A stretch of 64,000 nucleotides of DNA from Pseudomonas marincola (GTDB lineage Bacteria; Pseudomonadota; Gammaproteobacteria; Pseudomonadales; Pseudomonadaceae), in contig NZ_FPBC01000007.1 of NCBI RefSeq assembly GCF_900116605.1, forward strand, positions 62,001 to 126,000, read 5' to 3'. Below are positions 35,389 to 44,618 of the stretch, in pieces. The notes beneath the pieces are model-generated. The model was not told the DNA's origin, made no database searches, and saw only the letters and a program-made list of their open reading frames with translations. The stretch's first letter is position 1. Every line of letters begins with the position of its first letter. A program made the translations under genes and the position numbers.

Positions 35389-36366
35389 TCAAGCGCCAGA
35401 GGTATCCAACACGCAGCTGCTCACACGAGCCGTTAATGCCTGCGCGTCTTGTGCGCTGCTGAAAATCAGTTCAAGGCGTGAGTCCTTGCGCCACTCGCTG
35501 GGTTTAAAGTGCAGCGCTTGTTGCGCCAGCGCATTGGCCGAGTAACAGCCTTGCGCCGTTTGCAGCAACAGCTTAGCTCGGCGCCACGGCAACCCGAGCA
35601 AAAACGCCTCGATGCGAGACAGTTCAAAATGTTGGCTGGGATGCCAGCGCCAACCGATACTCCAACCCTCGGCTTGCTGCTGCACCTGGGTGATGGGTTG
35701 CTGCGGATTTTGCCAAACCTGGCCCATGGCAGGGCCAGTCGCTGGCAAGGCGATCGACTGTTCGCCAGAGACTGCCGAGAACTCAATGCCCGGCAGTTTA
35801 GCCAGCGCTAACTGGCCCTGCGTGGTCCACACAATCAAGTTATCCACAAACTGCGCGGCCACACTGAGCTTATCGCGTGAAGTCAAATTCTCTGCCTTGT
35901 TCAGCACCAGCAATCCGGCTTTATCCACAGCCTGCTGCTGGCTCTCGGGCAATGCAACTCCCTGCGCCAACGCAGCCGCATCCAAAACCATGACCAACGG
36001 CTGCACTGCCAGCACGTCCTGCCAAGGCGGCGCTTGCAGTTGCTGGAGCAGACTATTCGGATGCCCAAGCCCGGATGGCTCGATAAACAGCCGATGCGGT
36101 TTGACCTTGCGCAGCAGTCGGCTCAGCCCCACCTGAAACGGCACACCGTTGACGCAACACAGGCAACCTCCCGCCACTTCGGCAATCGCCAGACCGTCTT
36201 CATCGCGACTCAACAACGCGGCGTCCAGGCCGATCATGCCAAACTCATTGATCAATATCGCCCAGCGTTCGTGCGCGGGACGCTGCGCCAACAGATGATC
36301 GATCAGGCTGGTTTTACCGGCGCCAAGAGGCCCTGCTATCAAGTGAGTCGGAATGTTTTTGAGCAT
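35389..36366 (-). CDS. CobW/P47K (COG0523) family GTPase, probable metallochaperone
   Basis: A 325-residue G3E GTPase from the ATG at 36366. Walker A GPLGAGKT is at 12-19, INEFG (about 39-43) is switch-like, the metal motif C68-L-C70-C71 is intact, and NKAE stands in the guanine-specificity position (usually NKxD; here Glu replaces Asp). The C-terminal CobW domain is at about 235-320. Such proteins insert zinc or other metals into client enzymes. There is no Zur box that I could see. An upstream in-frame start to 36411 is possible but lies before the family's N terminus. Confidence 0.87.
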   Translation of the reverse strand: MLKNIPTHLIAGPLGAGKTSLIDHLLAQRPAHERWAILINEFGMIGLDAALLSRDEDGLAIAEVAGGCLCCVNGVPFQVGLSRLLRKVKPHRLFIEPSGLGHPNSLLQQLQAPPWQDVLAVQPLVMVLDAAALAQGVALPESQQQAVDKAGLLVLNKAENLTSRDKLSVAAQFVDNLIVWTTQGQLALAKLPGIEFSAVSGEQSIALPATGPAMGQVWQNPQQPITQVQQQAEGWSIGWRWHPSQHFELSRIEAFLLGLPWRRAKLLLQTAQGCYSANALAQQALHFKPSEWRKDSRLELIFSSAQDAQALTARVSSCVLDTSGA

Positions 36367-36484
36367 GGCCTGAACCTGGTCGTGTGAGGCAAAAATAAGC
36401 AGCGCGGTCACAGCATCGCAGGGCGGCGCTGACGCAGAAATGGCGTCGTGCTAGAGTCGCCGGAATTGATCCGGAGGTGGCCGC

Positions 36485-36838
36485 ATGCGTTGCTTTGCAG
36501 TACTGGCGTTGAGTGTAATGTCGAGCCTGGCTTGGGGCGAGGCCTGTGTTGTGCACACTCAGGCGCAACGCCTGGACGTAAAAGTTTGCCAGCAGAACCG
36601 CAGCATCCCACCCAACCTGTTCCGCAGCGGCTTCTGCAAGCCCGAACTCAAAGGGCAAAAGGTTGATGTCGCCTTTGTCGAGCAATGCCCGACAGGCGCT
36701 TTCGGCGTCTGCCGCAATGCCAAAATCAACGGTACGCCGTACCAGCAAGACATCCACTATTACGGCGTCGCCAGCGACAGTAACTTCCTCAAACCCTTTT
36801 GCGAGCAACAGAGCAAAGGGGTGTGGATGAGCCGCTAG
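36485..36838 (+). CDS. Secreted small Cys-rich protein
   Basis: A 117-residue exported protein with GGAGG before the ATG. The signal peptide covers 1-19 (AWGEA). The mature part has six cysteines (21, 35, 51, 68, 76, 106), compatible with three disulfide bonds in the periplasm or outside. It shows no metal or enzyme motif that I recognise. It is divergent from the CobW gene, 118 bp apart, an arrangement I recall near P. aeruginosa PA5534-PA5535. A functional link with metal handling is speculative. Confidence 0.8.
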   Translation: MRCFAVLALSVMSSLAWGEACVVHTQAQRLDVKVCQQNRSIPPNLFRSGFCKPELKGQKVDVAFVEQCPTGAFGVCRNAKINGTPYQQDIHYYGVASDSNFLKPFCEQQSKGVWMSR

Positions 36839-36975
36839 GGTCACGTTCAAAAAGCTCAACGTTTTCACCAATGCCACAAAAAGTACACATTAGTGTCATC
36901 TGCAAAGTGCTTAATAACTGCGGGAGACTCACGCCCCTGCTGATCATGTGTTGGCAGAACATTAATGGTGCTTAG

Positions 36976-37001
36976 GACCGCGATCTTCGCGGTCTTTTTT
37001 T
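36976..37001 (+). terminator. Strong intrinsic terminator
   Basis: GACCGCGA (36976-36983), loop TCT, TCGCGGTC (36987-36994), then seven T residues. It ends either the long 3' UTR of the Cys-rich protein mRNA or a small RNA. Confidence 0.9.
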
Positions 37002-37106
37002 GTCTGCGATTTGCCTTGGCCTACTCCATTGCACTGACAACCGGGCAGATCTGTCATCTGCGCAGCGCCTGAGCCCCGGCTTCTCAGCAACTGAACTCTC
37101 GAGAGC

Positions 37107-37120
37107 GTTCCACGTGGAAC
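37107..37120. other. parS: parS-like ParB-binding site (GTTCCACGTGGAAC)
   Basis: A perfect 14-bp palindrome identical to the core of chromosomal parS (TGTTCCACGTGGAACA-type consensus). The first base of the 16-mer is C instead of T and the last is C. ParB binds these sites near oriC and spreads to organise segregation. The neighbouring gene order is also origin-proximal in other Pseudomonas, which strengthens the call. It lies in a non-coding gap. Confidence 0.8.
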
Positions 37121-37252
37121 CTATTGAAATAACAGCAACTTTTGATAGAACAACCCGGCAGGAGGCCCGACAAACAAACAGTGGCCCTCTGAACAGGCTA
37201 TAACCTGTATCGTTGACCCTAATTGTCGAAAGTTGCAACACGCGAGGATCGC

Positions 37253-39169
37253 ATGCAAATCGAGTTGATCGAAATCAGGGACCACCTAAGTCGCTTTCCG
37301 CCGTTTGATGGCCTGCCGGAAGATACGCTGGACGAGATAGCGCCTCAGGTCGAGATCAAGTACTTCAAGGCTGGCACTGACATCCTCAGCTATGGTGCCC
37401 CGATTCATGATCTGCACTATGTGCGCTCGGGCGCAGTCGAGATTTATCGGCGCGACGGCGACCTCTACAACCGCCTGACCGAGGGCGATATTTTTGGTCA
37501 GTTCGGCCTGCTGCGTAACAACAAAGTCCGCCTGCCGGCGCGGGCAATTGAAGACAGCCTGATCTATTTTTTGCCCGCGGCGCTGTTCCATCAACTGTGT
37601 GATAACCATGACAGCTTTGCCGACTTCGTCGAAGCCGAAGGCCAGTCGCGCCTGAAGTCCGCTGTCGACTCACATGGCAAGGCCAGCGACCTGATGAAGA
37701 TCAAGGTGCGCAAGTTGGTTAGTCGTATGCCGGTAACCGTCGGCCCGCGTGCAACGGTGCAGGAAGCGGCGCAGGCGATGACGCAAGAAGGCGTCTCGTC
37801 AGTGCTGATTGTTGATCCCGACTCAAGCTGGCCCAATCCCGCGCGAGTCGAGCCTTTGGACAAGCCTGTTGCGAGCATGATCGGCATTGTTACCGACCGC
37901 GATTTCCGCACTCGCGTAATCGCCGAAGGCCTGCCGCCAGAGACGTCCGTATGTGATGTCATGACCGCTCACCCGATCACTGTGCAATCGGATGACACGG
38001 TGTTTGAGGCCATGCTGCAGATGCTGCGCAACAATATTCACCACCTTCCGGTGCTCAGCCGGCGGCGGCCGATTGGCATGATCAATCTGGCGGATATCAT
38101 CCGCTACGAGTCGCAGAGCAGCCTGTATCTGGCTAACAGCATCTACAACCGCAAGTCGGTCGCCGAGTTGCAGGCACTGGTGCCGGATCTGCGCTCCACG
38201 TTTCTGCGCATGGCTAACGAGGAAGCCAGCGCGCACATGATCGGCAGCGCGATGGCTGGCATCGGCCGGGGCTTTACCCAGCGCTTGCTGGAGTTGGGCG
38301 AGGAACAATTCGGGCCGCCGCCCGTGCCTTACAGCTTCATGGCATTGGGCTCGATGGCGCGCGACGAACAGTTGATTGTCACCGATCAGGACAACGCGAT
38401 GGTGCTCGACGACAGCTTCGACGCGAAGCTGCATGACGAGTATTTTCTCAAGTTGGCTACCTTTGTCAGTGATGGCCTCGCCGCCTGCGGGTATAGCTAC
38501 TGCAAGGGCGGGATCATGGCGACCAATACCAAATGGCGCCAGCCGCTACGGGTGTGGAAGCGCTACTTCAATGACTGGATCGACAAGCCCAGCGCTCAGA
38601 CCTTGCTCAATGCCTGCATTTTCTTCGACCTCGACAGCGTCTACGGCAATGCCGATCTGGTTGAAACACTCAAGGAACTGCTCGCCGACAAGGCCAGCAA
38701 CAGCCCACTGTTTCTCGCGGCGCTGGCGCGTAACGCACTCAACCGTACCCCGCCGTTGGGCTTCTTCCGCACCTTTGTGATGGAAACCGACGGCCAGCAA
38801 AAACACATCATCAATCTCAAGGGCCGCGGTACGGCGCCGCTGACTGACTTGATCCGCGTACACGCACTGGCTTGTGGCGCCACCGCGCAAAACTCGCTGG
38901 AACGCCTTGATGCCATCGCCGCCACTAAACTGATGCCGCAAGAGGCGATCAATCACCTGCGCTATGCATTCGAGTTCCTGTCGATTGTGCGCATCCGCCA
39001 TCAGGCGCTGGAGTTGGAAGAAGGCCGTGTGCCGAACAACTACATCGAGCCCGAGAAAATCTCAGCCACCGACCGGCACAATCTCAAAGAGGCCTTTCAG
39101 GTACTGAGCAACGCGCAAAAATTTCTGCGTTTCCGCTACCCGGCGCATCCGGCAGGTAAGTCGAGATGA
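37253..39169 (+). CDS. cNMP-binding / CBS / DUF294 putative nucleotidyltransferase
   Basis: A 638-residue multidomain signalling protein from the ATG at 37253 (GAGG upstream). Domains in order: cyclic-nucleotide-binding-like (about 10-130), two CBS domains (about 165-225 and 235-290), a DUF294 nucleotidyltransferase-like domain (about 310-450; ALGSMARDEQLIVTDQDNAMV has the GS...D-x-D pattern), and the DUF294 C-terminal helical domain (about 480-625). It resembles a fused GlnD-like module with ligand sensors. The target is unknown. The next gene, an exonuclease, overlaps its stop by 4 bp, so the two are translationally coupled. Confidence 0.9.
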   Translation: MQIELIEIRDHLSRFPPFDGLPEDTLDEIAPQVEIKYFKAGTDILSYGAPIHDLHYVRSGAVEIYRRDGDLYNRLTEGDIFGQFGLLRNNKVRLPARAIEDSLIYFLPAALFHQLCDNHDSFADFVEAEGQSRLKSAVDSHGKASDLMKIKVRKLVSRMPVTVGPRATVQEAAQAMTQEGVSSVLIVDPDSSWPNPARVEPLDKPVASMIGIVTDRDFRTRVIAEGLPPETSVCDVMTAHPITVQSDDTVFEAMLQMLRNNIHHLPVLSRRRPIGMINLADIIRYESQSSLYLANSIYNRKSVAELQALVPDLRSTFLRMANEEASAHMIGSAMAGIGRGFTQRLLELGEEQFGPPPVPYSFMALGSMARDEQLIVTDQDNAMVLDDSFDAKLHDEYFLKLATFVSDGLAACGYSYCKGGIMATNTKWRQPLRVWKRYFNDWIDKPSAQTLLNACIFFDLDSVYGNADLVETLKELLADKASNSPLFLAALARNALNRTPPLGFFRTFVMETDGQQKHIINLKGRGTAPLTDLIRVHALACGATAQNSLERLDAIAATKLMPQEAINHLRYAFEFLSIVRIRHQALELEEGRVPNNYIEPEKISATDRHNLKEAFQVLSNAQKFLRFRYPAHPAGKSR

Positions 39170-39903
39170 GCCTGTTCATGCCGCGTGAGCGCGAGCCGCA
39201 AACAGTTGCGCCAAACTGGCAGGCGCATCTTGCAGCGCTGGCGGAAACGGCCAAGGACTCACATTTGCGCGGGTTTTATGCCGCCGGTGTACCCGCAGCA
39301 GACACGCCGATACGCGACGTGCCGATGATTGCGCTGGATGTCGAAACCACCGGTTTGCAAGTCGGCACACATTCGATTGTCAGCTTGGGCCTGATGCCTT
39401 TCGACCTGAATCGGATTCATTGCGGCCAGAGCAAATACTGGGTAGTAAAGCCGATGTCTGAACTCAGCAGCGAGTCGGTGGCGTTCCATCACATTACCCA
39501 CTCCGACATCGACAATGCCCCCCGCCTCACCCATATCTTCGAGGAGTTACTCGACGCTATGGCCGGCAAAATTGTGGTGGTGCATTACCGCAACATCGAG
39601 CGTGAGTTTCTTAATCATGCGGTGCATGTACACCTCAATGAAGGCCTTAGTTTTCCGGTAATCGACACCATGCAACTGGAGGCTCATCTACATGGCAGCC
39701 AGTTGAAGCAGAGCTTGTGGAGCAAATTGCTGCGCCGCCAACCTTTGTCGATTCGCCTGGCCGACAGCCGCCTGCGTTACAACCTGCCGCATTATCAGGC
39801 GCATCACGCGCTGACCGATGCAATGGCAACAGCCGAGCTGCTGCAAGCGCAGATCGCCACGCATTTCTCGCCTGACACGCCACTCGGCGATCTCTGGCTG
39901 TAG
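39166..39903 (+). CDS. DEDDh 3'-5' exonuclease (DnaQ-like)
   Basis: A 245-residue nuclease. Exo I is ALDVETTG with Asp58 and Glu60, Exo II is around HYRNIEREFLN, and Exo III is HHALTDAMATAELL with the His and Asp of the DEDDh class. It resembles the proofreading subunit of DNA polymerase III but is an additional copy, found in many Pseudomonas behind the cNMP-CBS-DUF294 gene. The ATGA overlap with that gene argues for a joint function, perhaps nucleotide- or DNA-damage-related; this is inference. A terminator follows. Confidence 0.9.
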   Translation: MSLFMPREREPQTVAPNWQAHLAALAETAKDSHLRGFYAAGVPAADTPIRDVPMIALDVETTGLQVGTHSIVSLGLMPFDLNRIHCGQSKYWVVKPMSELSSESVAFHHITHSDIDNAPRLTHIFEELLDAMAGKIVVVHYRNIEREFLNHAVHVHLNEGLSFPVIDTMQLEAHLHGSQLKQSLWSKLLRRQPLSIRLADSRLRYNLPHYQAHHALTDAMATAELLQAQIATHFSPDTPLGDLWL

Positions 39904-39934
39904 TACAGGCCGAAAGACTTGAACAGCGCCCAAT

Positions 39935-39967
39935 AAAAAAGGCGCGTCCGAAACCGGACGCGCCTTT
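39935..39967. terminator. Bidirectional terminator between exonuclease and BCCT genes
   Basis: GGCGCGTCCG (39941-39950) pairs with CGGACGCGCC (39955-39964); six A residues precede and TTTAGTT follows. It can end the convergent genes on both strands. Confidence 0.85.
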
Positions 39968-39986
39968 AGTTGTAGCAGCGAGCGAT

Positions 39987-41654
39987 TTACCGCGGCTCGG
40001 ACATCAAGCCTTTGACGATGGCAATACAACCCACCAACAGCACCACGGTAAACGGCAAGCCGGTCGAAACAGACATTGCCTGCAAGGCGCCGAGCCCGCC
40101 ACCCAACAGCAGGGCGATGGCCACGATACCCTCGATCAATACCCAGAACACCCGCTGTGGCACCGGCGCATTGACCTTGCCGCCTGCGGTGATGGTATCG
40201 ATTACCAGAGAGCCGGAGTCGGACGAGGTGACAAAGAACACCACCACCAGCACGATACCGATGAACGAGGTAATCTGCGCCAGAGGCAACTCAGCCAGCA
40301 TGGCGAAGAGTTTCAGTTCCAGCGCAGCATCCTGCACACCAGTAAAGCCGTCAGTGACCAGCTGGCCGATGGCGGTGCCACCGAAAGCAGTCATCCACAA
40401 TACCGACACGATTGAAGGCACCAGCAATACCGAGACGAGGAATTCGCGAACGGTACGGCCACGGCTTACGCGCGCGATAAACATGCCGACAAATGGCGAC
40501 CAGCTAATCCACCAGGCCCAGTAGAAGGCAGTCCAGCCTTGCGTGAAGTTGGCATCTGCACGGTTGAACGGGTTAGACAACTCGGGCAGGTAGGTGGCAT
40601 AAGCCGCCAGGTTGCTGAAGAAGCCGGTGAAGATCGCCAGAGTAGGCCCGACGACAATGATGAACGCCAGCAGCAGGAAGGCCAGGCCCATGTTGATCTC
40701 GGAAAGGATTTTCACACCCTTGTCGAGACCCGCAAGCACTGACAGCAAGGCGATGCCGGTGATGCCGACAATCAAAAATACCTTGTTGGCATTCGACACC
40801 GAGAAGCCAAACAGGTGATGCAACCCGCCCAGCGCCTGCTCGGCACCCACACCCAGAGAAGTCGCCAGACCAAACAGAGTGGCAAATACCGCCAGGATAT
40901 CGACGATGTGGCCCGGCCAGCCCCATACACGCTCACCCAGCAGCGGGTAGAAAATCGAGCGGATGCTCAGGGGTAAGCCTTTGTTGAAGGAAAACAGCGC
41001 AAGCGCCAGACCAACAACCGCGTAGATCGCCCACGGGTGCAGGCCCCAGTGAAAAATGGTTGCAGCCATTGCCAGGCTGGCAGCGGCTTTGGGATCACCC
41101 TCGGCACCGCCCAATGGCGCCCAGTCGGTACGCACGCCATCTGCGCCCACGGTAATGCCGCCCATTGCAGATGAGAAATGCCCCATCGGCTCGGCAACGC
41201 CGTAGAACATCAGGCCGATACCCATACCGGCGGCGAACAGCATGGAGAACCAGCCGATATAGGTGTAGTCCGGCACGGCCTCTTTACCGCCCAACCGCAC
41301 CCGGCCCAGCGGCGAGACGACCAGAGCGATACACAACAGCACGAAGATATTACCGGCGCTGAGGAAGAACCACGCCATGTGGTGGGTCAGCCAGTCCCGC
41401 AGGGATGTAAACAGCGGCTCTACTTCTGTTTGCAAGGCCATCGTCAGTACGACAAACAACACCACGACCAACGCCGAAATGCTGAAAACCTTACTGTGGA
41501 TGTCCATGGAAAACAGGAACTTACCGGTGTAGTTGTCCTGCCCGATAACATAATCCGTGTCGATCAGATTGGACTCGCCGCTAGGCGCGGGAATACTGTC
41601 TGGCCGGTCATCAACTGGCTTTGCAGCAGGGTCTTGCGAAGGGTCTTGGCCCAT
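39987..41654 (-). CDS. BCCT-family betaine/choline/carnitine transporter
   Basis: A 555-residue inner-membrane carrier with about 12 helices. The family signature is clear in WAWWISWSPFVGMFIARVSRGRTVREF (about 385-411). GMGIGLMFYGVAEP (about 144-157) is the glycine-rich helix of sodium/proton-coupled BCCTs. The hydrophilic N-terminal 45 residues are acidic. It lacks the long C-terminal tail of osmosensing BetT, so it may be a catabolic or constitutive importer of choline, betaine or carnitine. It is single, with a 224-bp gap to cls. Confidence 0.92.
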   Translation of the reverse strand: MGQDPSQDPAAKPVDDRPDSIPAPSGESNLIDTDYVIGQDNYTGKFLFSMDIHSKVFSISALVVVLFVVLTMALQTEVEPLFTSLRDWLTHHMAWFFLSAGNIFVLLCIALVVSPLGRVRLGGKEAVPDYTYIGWFSMLFAAGMGIGLMFYGVAEPMGHFSSAMGGITVGADGVRTDWAPLGGAEGDPKAAASLAMAATIFHWGLHPWAIYAVVGLALALFSFNKGLPLSIRSIFYPLLGERVWGWPGHIVDILAVFATLFGLATSLGVGAEQALGGLHHLFGFSVSNANKVFLIVGITGIALLSVLAGLDKGVKILSEINMGLAFLLLAFIIVVGPTLAIFTGFFSNLAAYATYLPELSNPFNRADANFTQGWTAFYWAWWISWSPFVGMFIARVSRGRTVREFLVSVLLVPSIVSVLWMTAFGGTAIGQLVTDGFTGVQDAALELKLFAMLAELPLAQITSFIGIVLVVVFFVTSSDSGSLVIDTITAGGKVNAPVPQRVFWVLIEGIVAIALLLGGGLGALQAMSVSTGLPFTVVLLVGCIAIVKGLMSEPR

Positions 41655-41878
41655 GAATAGCTCCTTTTCTTGGTCTTGCTGACAATCATGTGCAGCTTAA
41701 ATCCGCACAACTTTCAGCCGACTCGCAATCGACTCAACCAACCATACTAACAGTCATGCGCCAATCGTGCAGTCTGGGGGACTACTACTCTGCACAAGTC
41801 CAGCCAATTAAACTTTAGACTAACGCCAGCCAATCACTGCACTATCTCTGCTCTGAAGACTCAATAAAGGACTAAGTA

Positions 41879-43324
41879 ATGCTCGCGGATTTCGGCATGC
41901 CCCATTTTCTCAGCTACCTGCTTATCTCCATTCACCTGTGCGGGCTGATTGCCGCCGTTCATGCCGTGCTCACCGTGCGTACCGCGCAAGGCGCGCTGGC
42001 CTGGGGTTTGTCATTATTCTTCATGCCCTACCTGACCCTGTTGCCCTACATCGTATTTGGCCGCAGCCGTTTCGACGCTTACGTGAAAGCGCGTCGCAAG
42101 TGTGACGAAGAGATGCGTCAGGCCATGACCTCGCTGGACTCCAAGCCGTGGCTGGCTGAGGCAGAAGCCGCTCGTGAGTCGCCGCTGTACCGTCGTCTGC
42201 GCGCACTGCCCAAGCTAAGCCGTCTGCCGTGCCTGGCGAATAATCAGGTCAAGTTGCTAGTTAACGGACAAGATACCTTTGCCGCCATCTTCACCGCCCT
42301 GAGCAAGGCGCAGAAGGTGGCGCTGATTCAGTTTTATATCGTTCACGATGACGAACTCGGCAAACGCATGCATCAAGCCATGCTTGAGCGCGCAGCAGCA
42401 GGCGTGCAGGTTTACTTCCTGTACGACGGTATCGGCAGCCATGCCCTCCCCGCAGCCTATGTCGACAGCCTGCGCGCTGGCGGCGTAAACGTCAGTGAGT
42501 TCCCAACGGGCGGCGGCATCCTTGATCGCTTCCAGCTGAACTTCCGCAATCACCGCAAAATCGTCGTGGTCGATGGCATCACCGGTTTCGTTGGCGGCCA
42601 CAACGTGGGCGACGAGTACATGGGCAAAGACCCCAAGCTCTCGCCGTGGCGCGATACGCATGTGCAGATTCACGGGCCGGTGGTGGCGAGCTTGCAGGTG
42701 TCGTTCGCACAGGATTGGTTCTGGGCCACCCATGAACTGCCCAAGCTGGTACTGCCTGAACATTTCGACGCGGGCGGAGTGCTGTGTCAGGTCATCCCCA
42801 GCGGGCCGGCAGACCCGCAGGAAACCGGTTCGCTGTTGTTCGTCGAAGCGATCCATGCCGCCAATGAGCGCATCTGGATCTCCACGCCCTACTTCATTCC
42901 GGATGAGGCGCTGGACGCGGCCTTGCGCCTGGCGGTGCTGCGCGGTGTCGATGTGCGCGTGATGATCCCCGCGCATGGCGACAGCAAAGTGGTATCGGCC
43001 GCGACTCGCCTGTACGCCTTTCAGGCCATGAAAGGTGGCATTCGCGTGTTCTGCTACCAGCCCGGTTTTATTCACCAGAAGGCCATGCTGATCGACTCCG
43101 GCGCCGCCATCATCGGCAGCGCCAACTTCGATAACCGCTCGTTCCGGCTGAATTTCGAAATCAACCTGCTGACGGTGGATAACACCTTCGCCCTGGAGGT
43201 TGAGCAGATGCTCAACGATGACTTCAAACTGGCCCGTGAGCTGCAAACCGCTGACCGTAAAAGCGTCAACGTCTTGCAGCAATTCGGCATGCGCGTCGCG
43301 CGTCTGGTTTCGCCGATCCTCTAA
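41879..43324 (+). CDS. cls: Cardiolipin synthase
   Basis: A 481-residue membrane enzyme of the phospholipase D superfamily, joining two phosphatidylglycerols into cardiolipin and glycerol. Two N-terminal membrane helices (about 8-28 and 38-58) precede two HKD motifs: [10 protein letters not shown] with His225, and [19 protein letters not shown] with His399. Length and layout match ClsA. AAAGGA precedes the ATG. It has no operon partner; the PepSY gene that follows is on the other strand. Confidence 0.94.
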   Translation: MLADFGMPHFLSYLLISIHLCGLIAAVHAVLTVRTAQGALAWGLSLFFMPYLTLLPYIVFGRSRFDAYVKARRKCDEEMRQAMTSLDSKPWLAEAEAARESPLYRRLRALPKLSRLPCLANNQVKLLVNGQDTFAAIFTALSKAQKVALIQFYIVHDDELGKRMHQAMLERAAAGVQVYFLYDGIGSHALPAAYVDSLRAGGVNVSEFPTGGGILDRFQLNFRNHRKIVVVDGITGFVGGHNVGDEYMGKDPKLSPWRDTHVQIHGPVVASLQVSFAQDWFWATHELPKLVLPEHFDAGGVLCQVIPSGPADPQETGSLLFVEAIHAANERIWISTPYFIPDEALDAALRLAVLRGVDVRVMIPAHGDSKVVSAATRLYAFQAMKGGIRVFCYQPGFIHQKAMLIDSGAAIIGSANFDNRSFRLNFEINLLTVDNTFALEVEQMLNDDFKLARELQTADRKSVNVLQQFGMRVARLVSPIL

Positions 43325-43355
43325 CGTCTGAGGCGTTAGTCAGCTGGCCAACGCG

Positions 43356-44567
43356 CTAGCTGATGGCCTGCTTCAGCACACTGCGGCGTTCGCGACCGAA
43401 CACCCGCGAACGGCGCTTTCTGGCCCAGATCACCAGCCCGGTGATGGATAGGCCGGCAACCGCCAAGCCCATCACCGACACCAGAATACGCCCCGGCATG
43501 CCGAGAATCCGCCCTGAATGCAGCGGGAACTGTGCCTGCATGAAAATATCCCCGGCACTGCCGGTGCCCGGAATCGAGTGACCCACCGGCTCGCCAGTCT
43601 GGCCATCGTAATACAGCCACGGATTGCCCAGCCCGCCATCGCCATGATCATTCTCGGCGGTGTAGAAGCCGACGCCATACACATCAAACTCCGGCGAATA
43701 GAACACCCCGCCCGCCGGGTTGGTGATCCCCAACTCAGGGGCATCGCTGCTGGCCCGCGCAACCACCTGCGCCCGATTGATCGCAGGCGATACCTGCTGA
43801 TCGAGACTCACCGGTGTGCGACTGGCAAACGGGCTCGGTGTAAGCGGCGAGAACAGCTCAACCAGCGGCCGGGTTACCTGTACATTGAGGTTCATCGACA
43901 CCGACGTAACTGCCAGCACCAGCAACAGCAGCCAGATCCACACACCGCCCGAGCGGTGCAGATCGAAGTTGAGCTTGTAGCCGCCCTGACGCACACGAAA
44001 CGCCAACGACTTGCGCCACGCGCGCCAACTGGGGAACGACAACCACAGCGCAACAAAGGCATCCAGCGTCCAGACTATCGCCACGATCCCGAACAGCAGC
44101 ACGCCCAGTTCAATGCCAAAGCCATCGGGAATATGCATGCTGTAATGCAGTTTGTAGAGAAACGGCATGAGGTTTTCGCGGGTCAACGACACCGCACCCC
44201 ACATGCGCTTGCCCTGCTCTTGCGCTGTAACCGGATCGAGCGCGAGCTGGTTGAAGCCCAGCTCATAGGCTTTGTTGGTGGCCGGGTCGACGCGCGGGTT
44301 AACGCTCATGCCAAAGGCATGGCCGGGCTCGGTGTACAGCGGCATGAAGCCGACCTGCAAACGCGGGTCGCGCGCCTCCAGTTGATCGGCCAACTCCAGC
44401 GGCGATTGTGGGGTGCCCACCGTGGTGGACTTGAACAACGTGGGGTTAAGCCACTCGTCGATCTCGTGATCCCAGGAAATGATCGCGCCGGTCAGGCCGG
44501 AGACAATCAGGAACACCGCGATGAATAAGCCAAACCAGCGGTGTAAACGAACCAGTGCTGCGCGCAT
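43356..44567 (-). CDS. PepSY-associated transmembrane protein (iron-related)
   Basis: A 403-residue inner-membrane protein with four predicted helices: LHRWFGLFIAVFLIVSGLTG at the N terminus, GVLLFGIVAIVWTLDAFVALWL, WIWLLLLVLAVTSVSM, and a helix near the C terminus ending in a basic tail (KRRSRVFGRERR). The PepSY pattern (LHRWxG, H-R-SG) matches PiuB/FpvG-like proteins implicated in ferric-siderophore reduction. It follows the TonB receptor gene on the same strand across 51 bp with a hairpin and is likely in the same Fur-regulated transcript. Confidence 0.88.
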   Translation of the reverse strand: MRAALVRLHRWFGLFIAVFLIVSGLTGAIISWDHEIDEWLNPTLFKSTTVGTPQSPLELADQLEARDPRLQVGFMPLYTEPGHAFGMSVNPRVDPATNKAYELGFNQLALDPVTAQEQGKRMWGAVSLTRENLMPFLYKLHYSMHIPDGFGIELGVLLFGIVAIVWTLDAFVALWLSFPSWRAWRKSLAFRVRQGGYKLNFDLHRSGGVWIWLLLLVLAVTSVSMNLNVQVTRPLVELFSPLTPSPFASRTPVSLDQQVSPAINRAQVVARASSDAPELGITNPAGGVFYSPEFDVYGVGFYTAENDHGDGGLGNPWLYYDGQTGEPVGHSIPGTGSAGDIFMQAQFPLHSGRILGMPGRILVSVMGLAVAGLSITGLVIWARKRRSRVFGRERRSVLKQAIS

Positions 44568-44586
44568 AAACTATCCCATAAGCCGC

Positions 44587-44610
44587 GCCCCGCAATGCCG
44601 CTTGCGGGGC
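44587..44610 (-). terminator. Intercistronic hairpin between receptor and PepSY genes
   Basis: GCCCCGCAA pairs perfectly with TTGCGGGGC over a 6-base loop. There is no T-run on the minus strand, so it more likely stabilises the receptor mRNA or lowers read-through than fully terminates. Confidence 0.45.
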
Positions 44611-44618
44611 GCCGGTAT

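Larger units (their letters stand above)
36839..37252. other. Intergenic region with terminator, possible small RNA and parS
   Basis: 414 bp without a protein gene. It contains a strong terminator at 36975-37001 about 137 bp after the previous stop, then the parS palindrome at 37107-37120, then the start region of the cNMP-CBS gene. The distance between the stop and the terminator leaves room for a short independent transcript. Confidence 0.6.
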
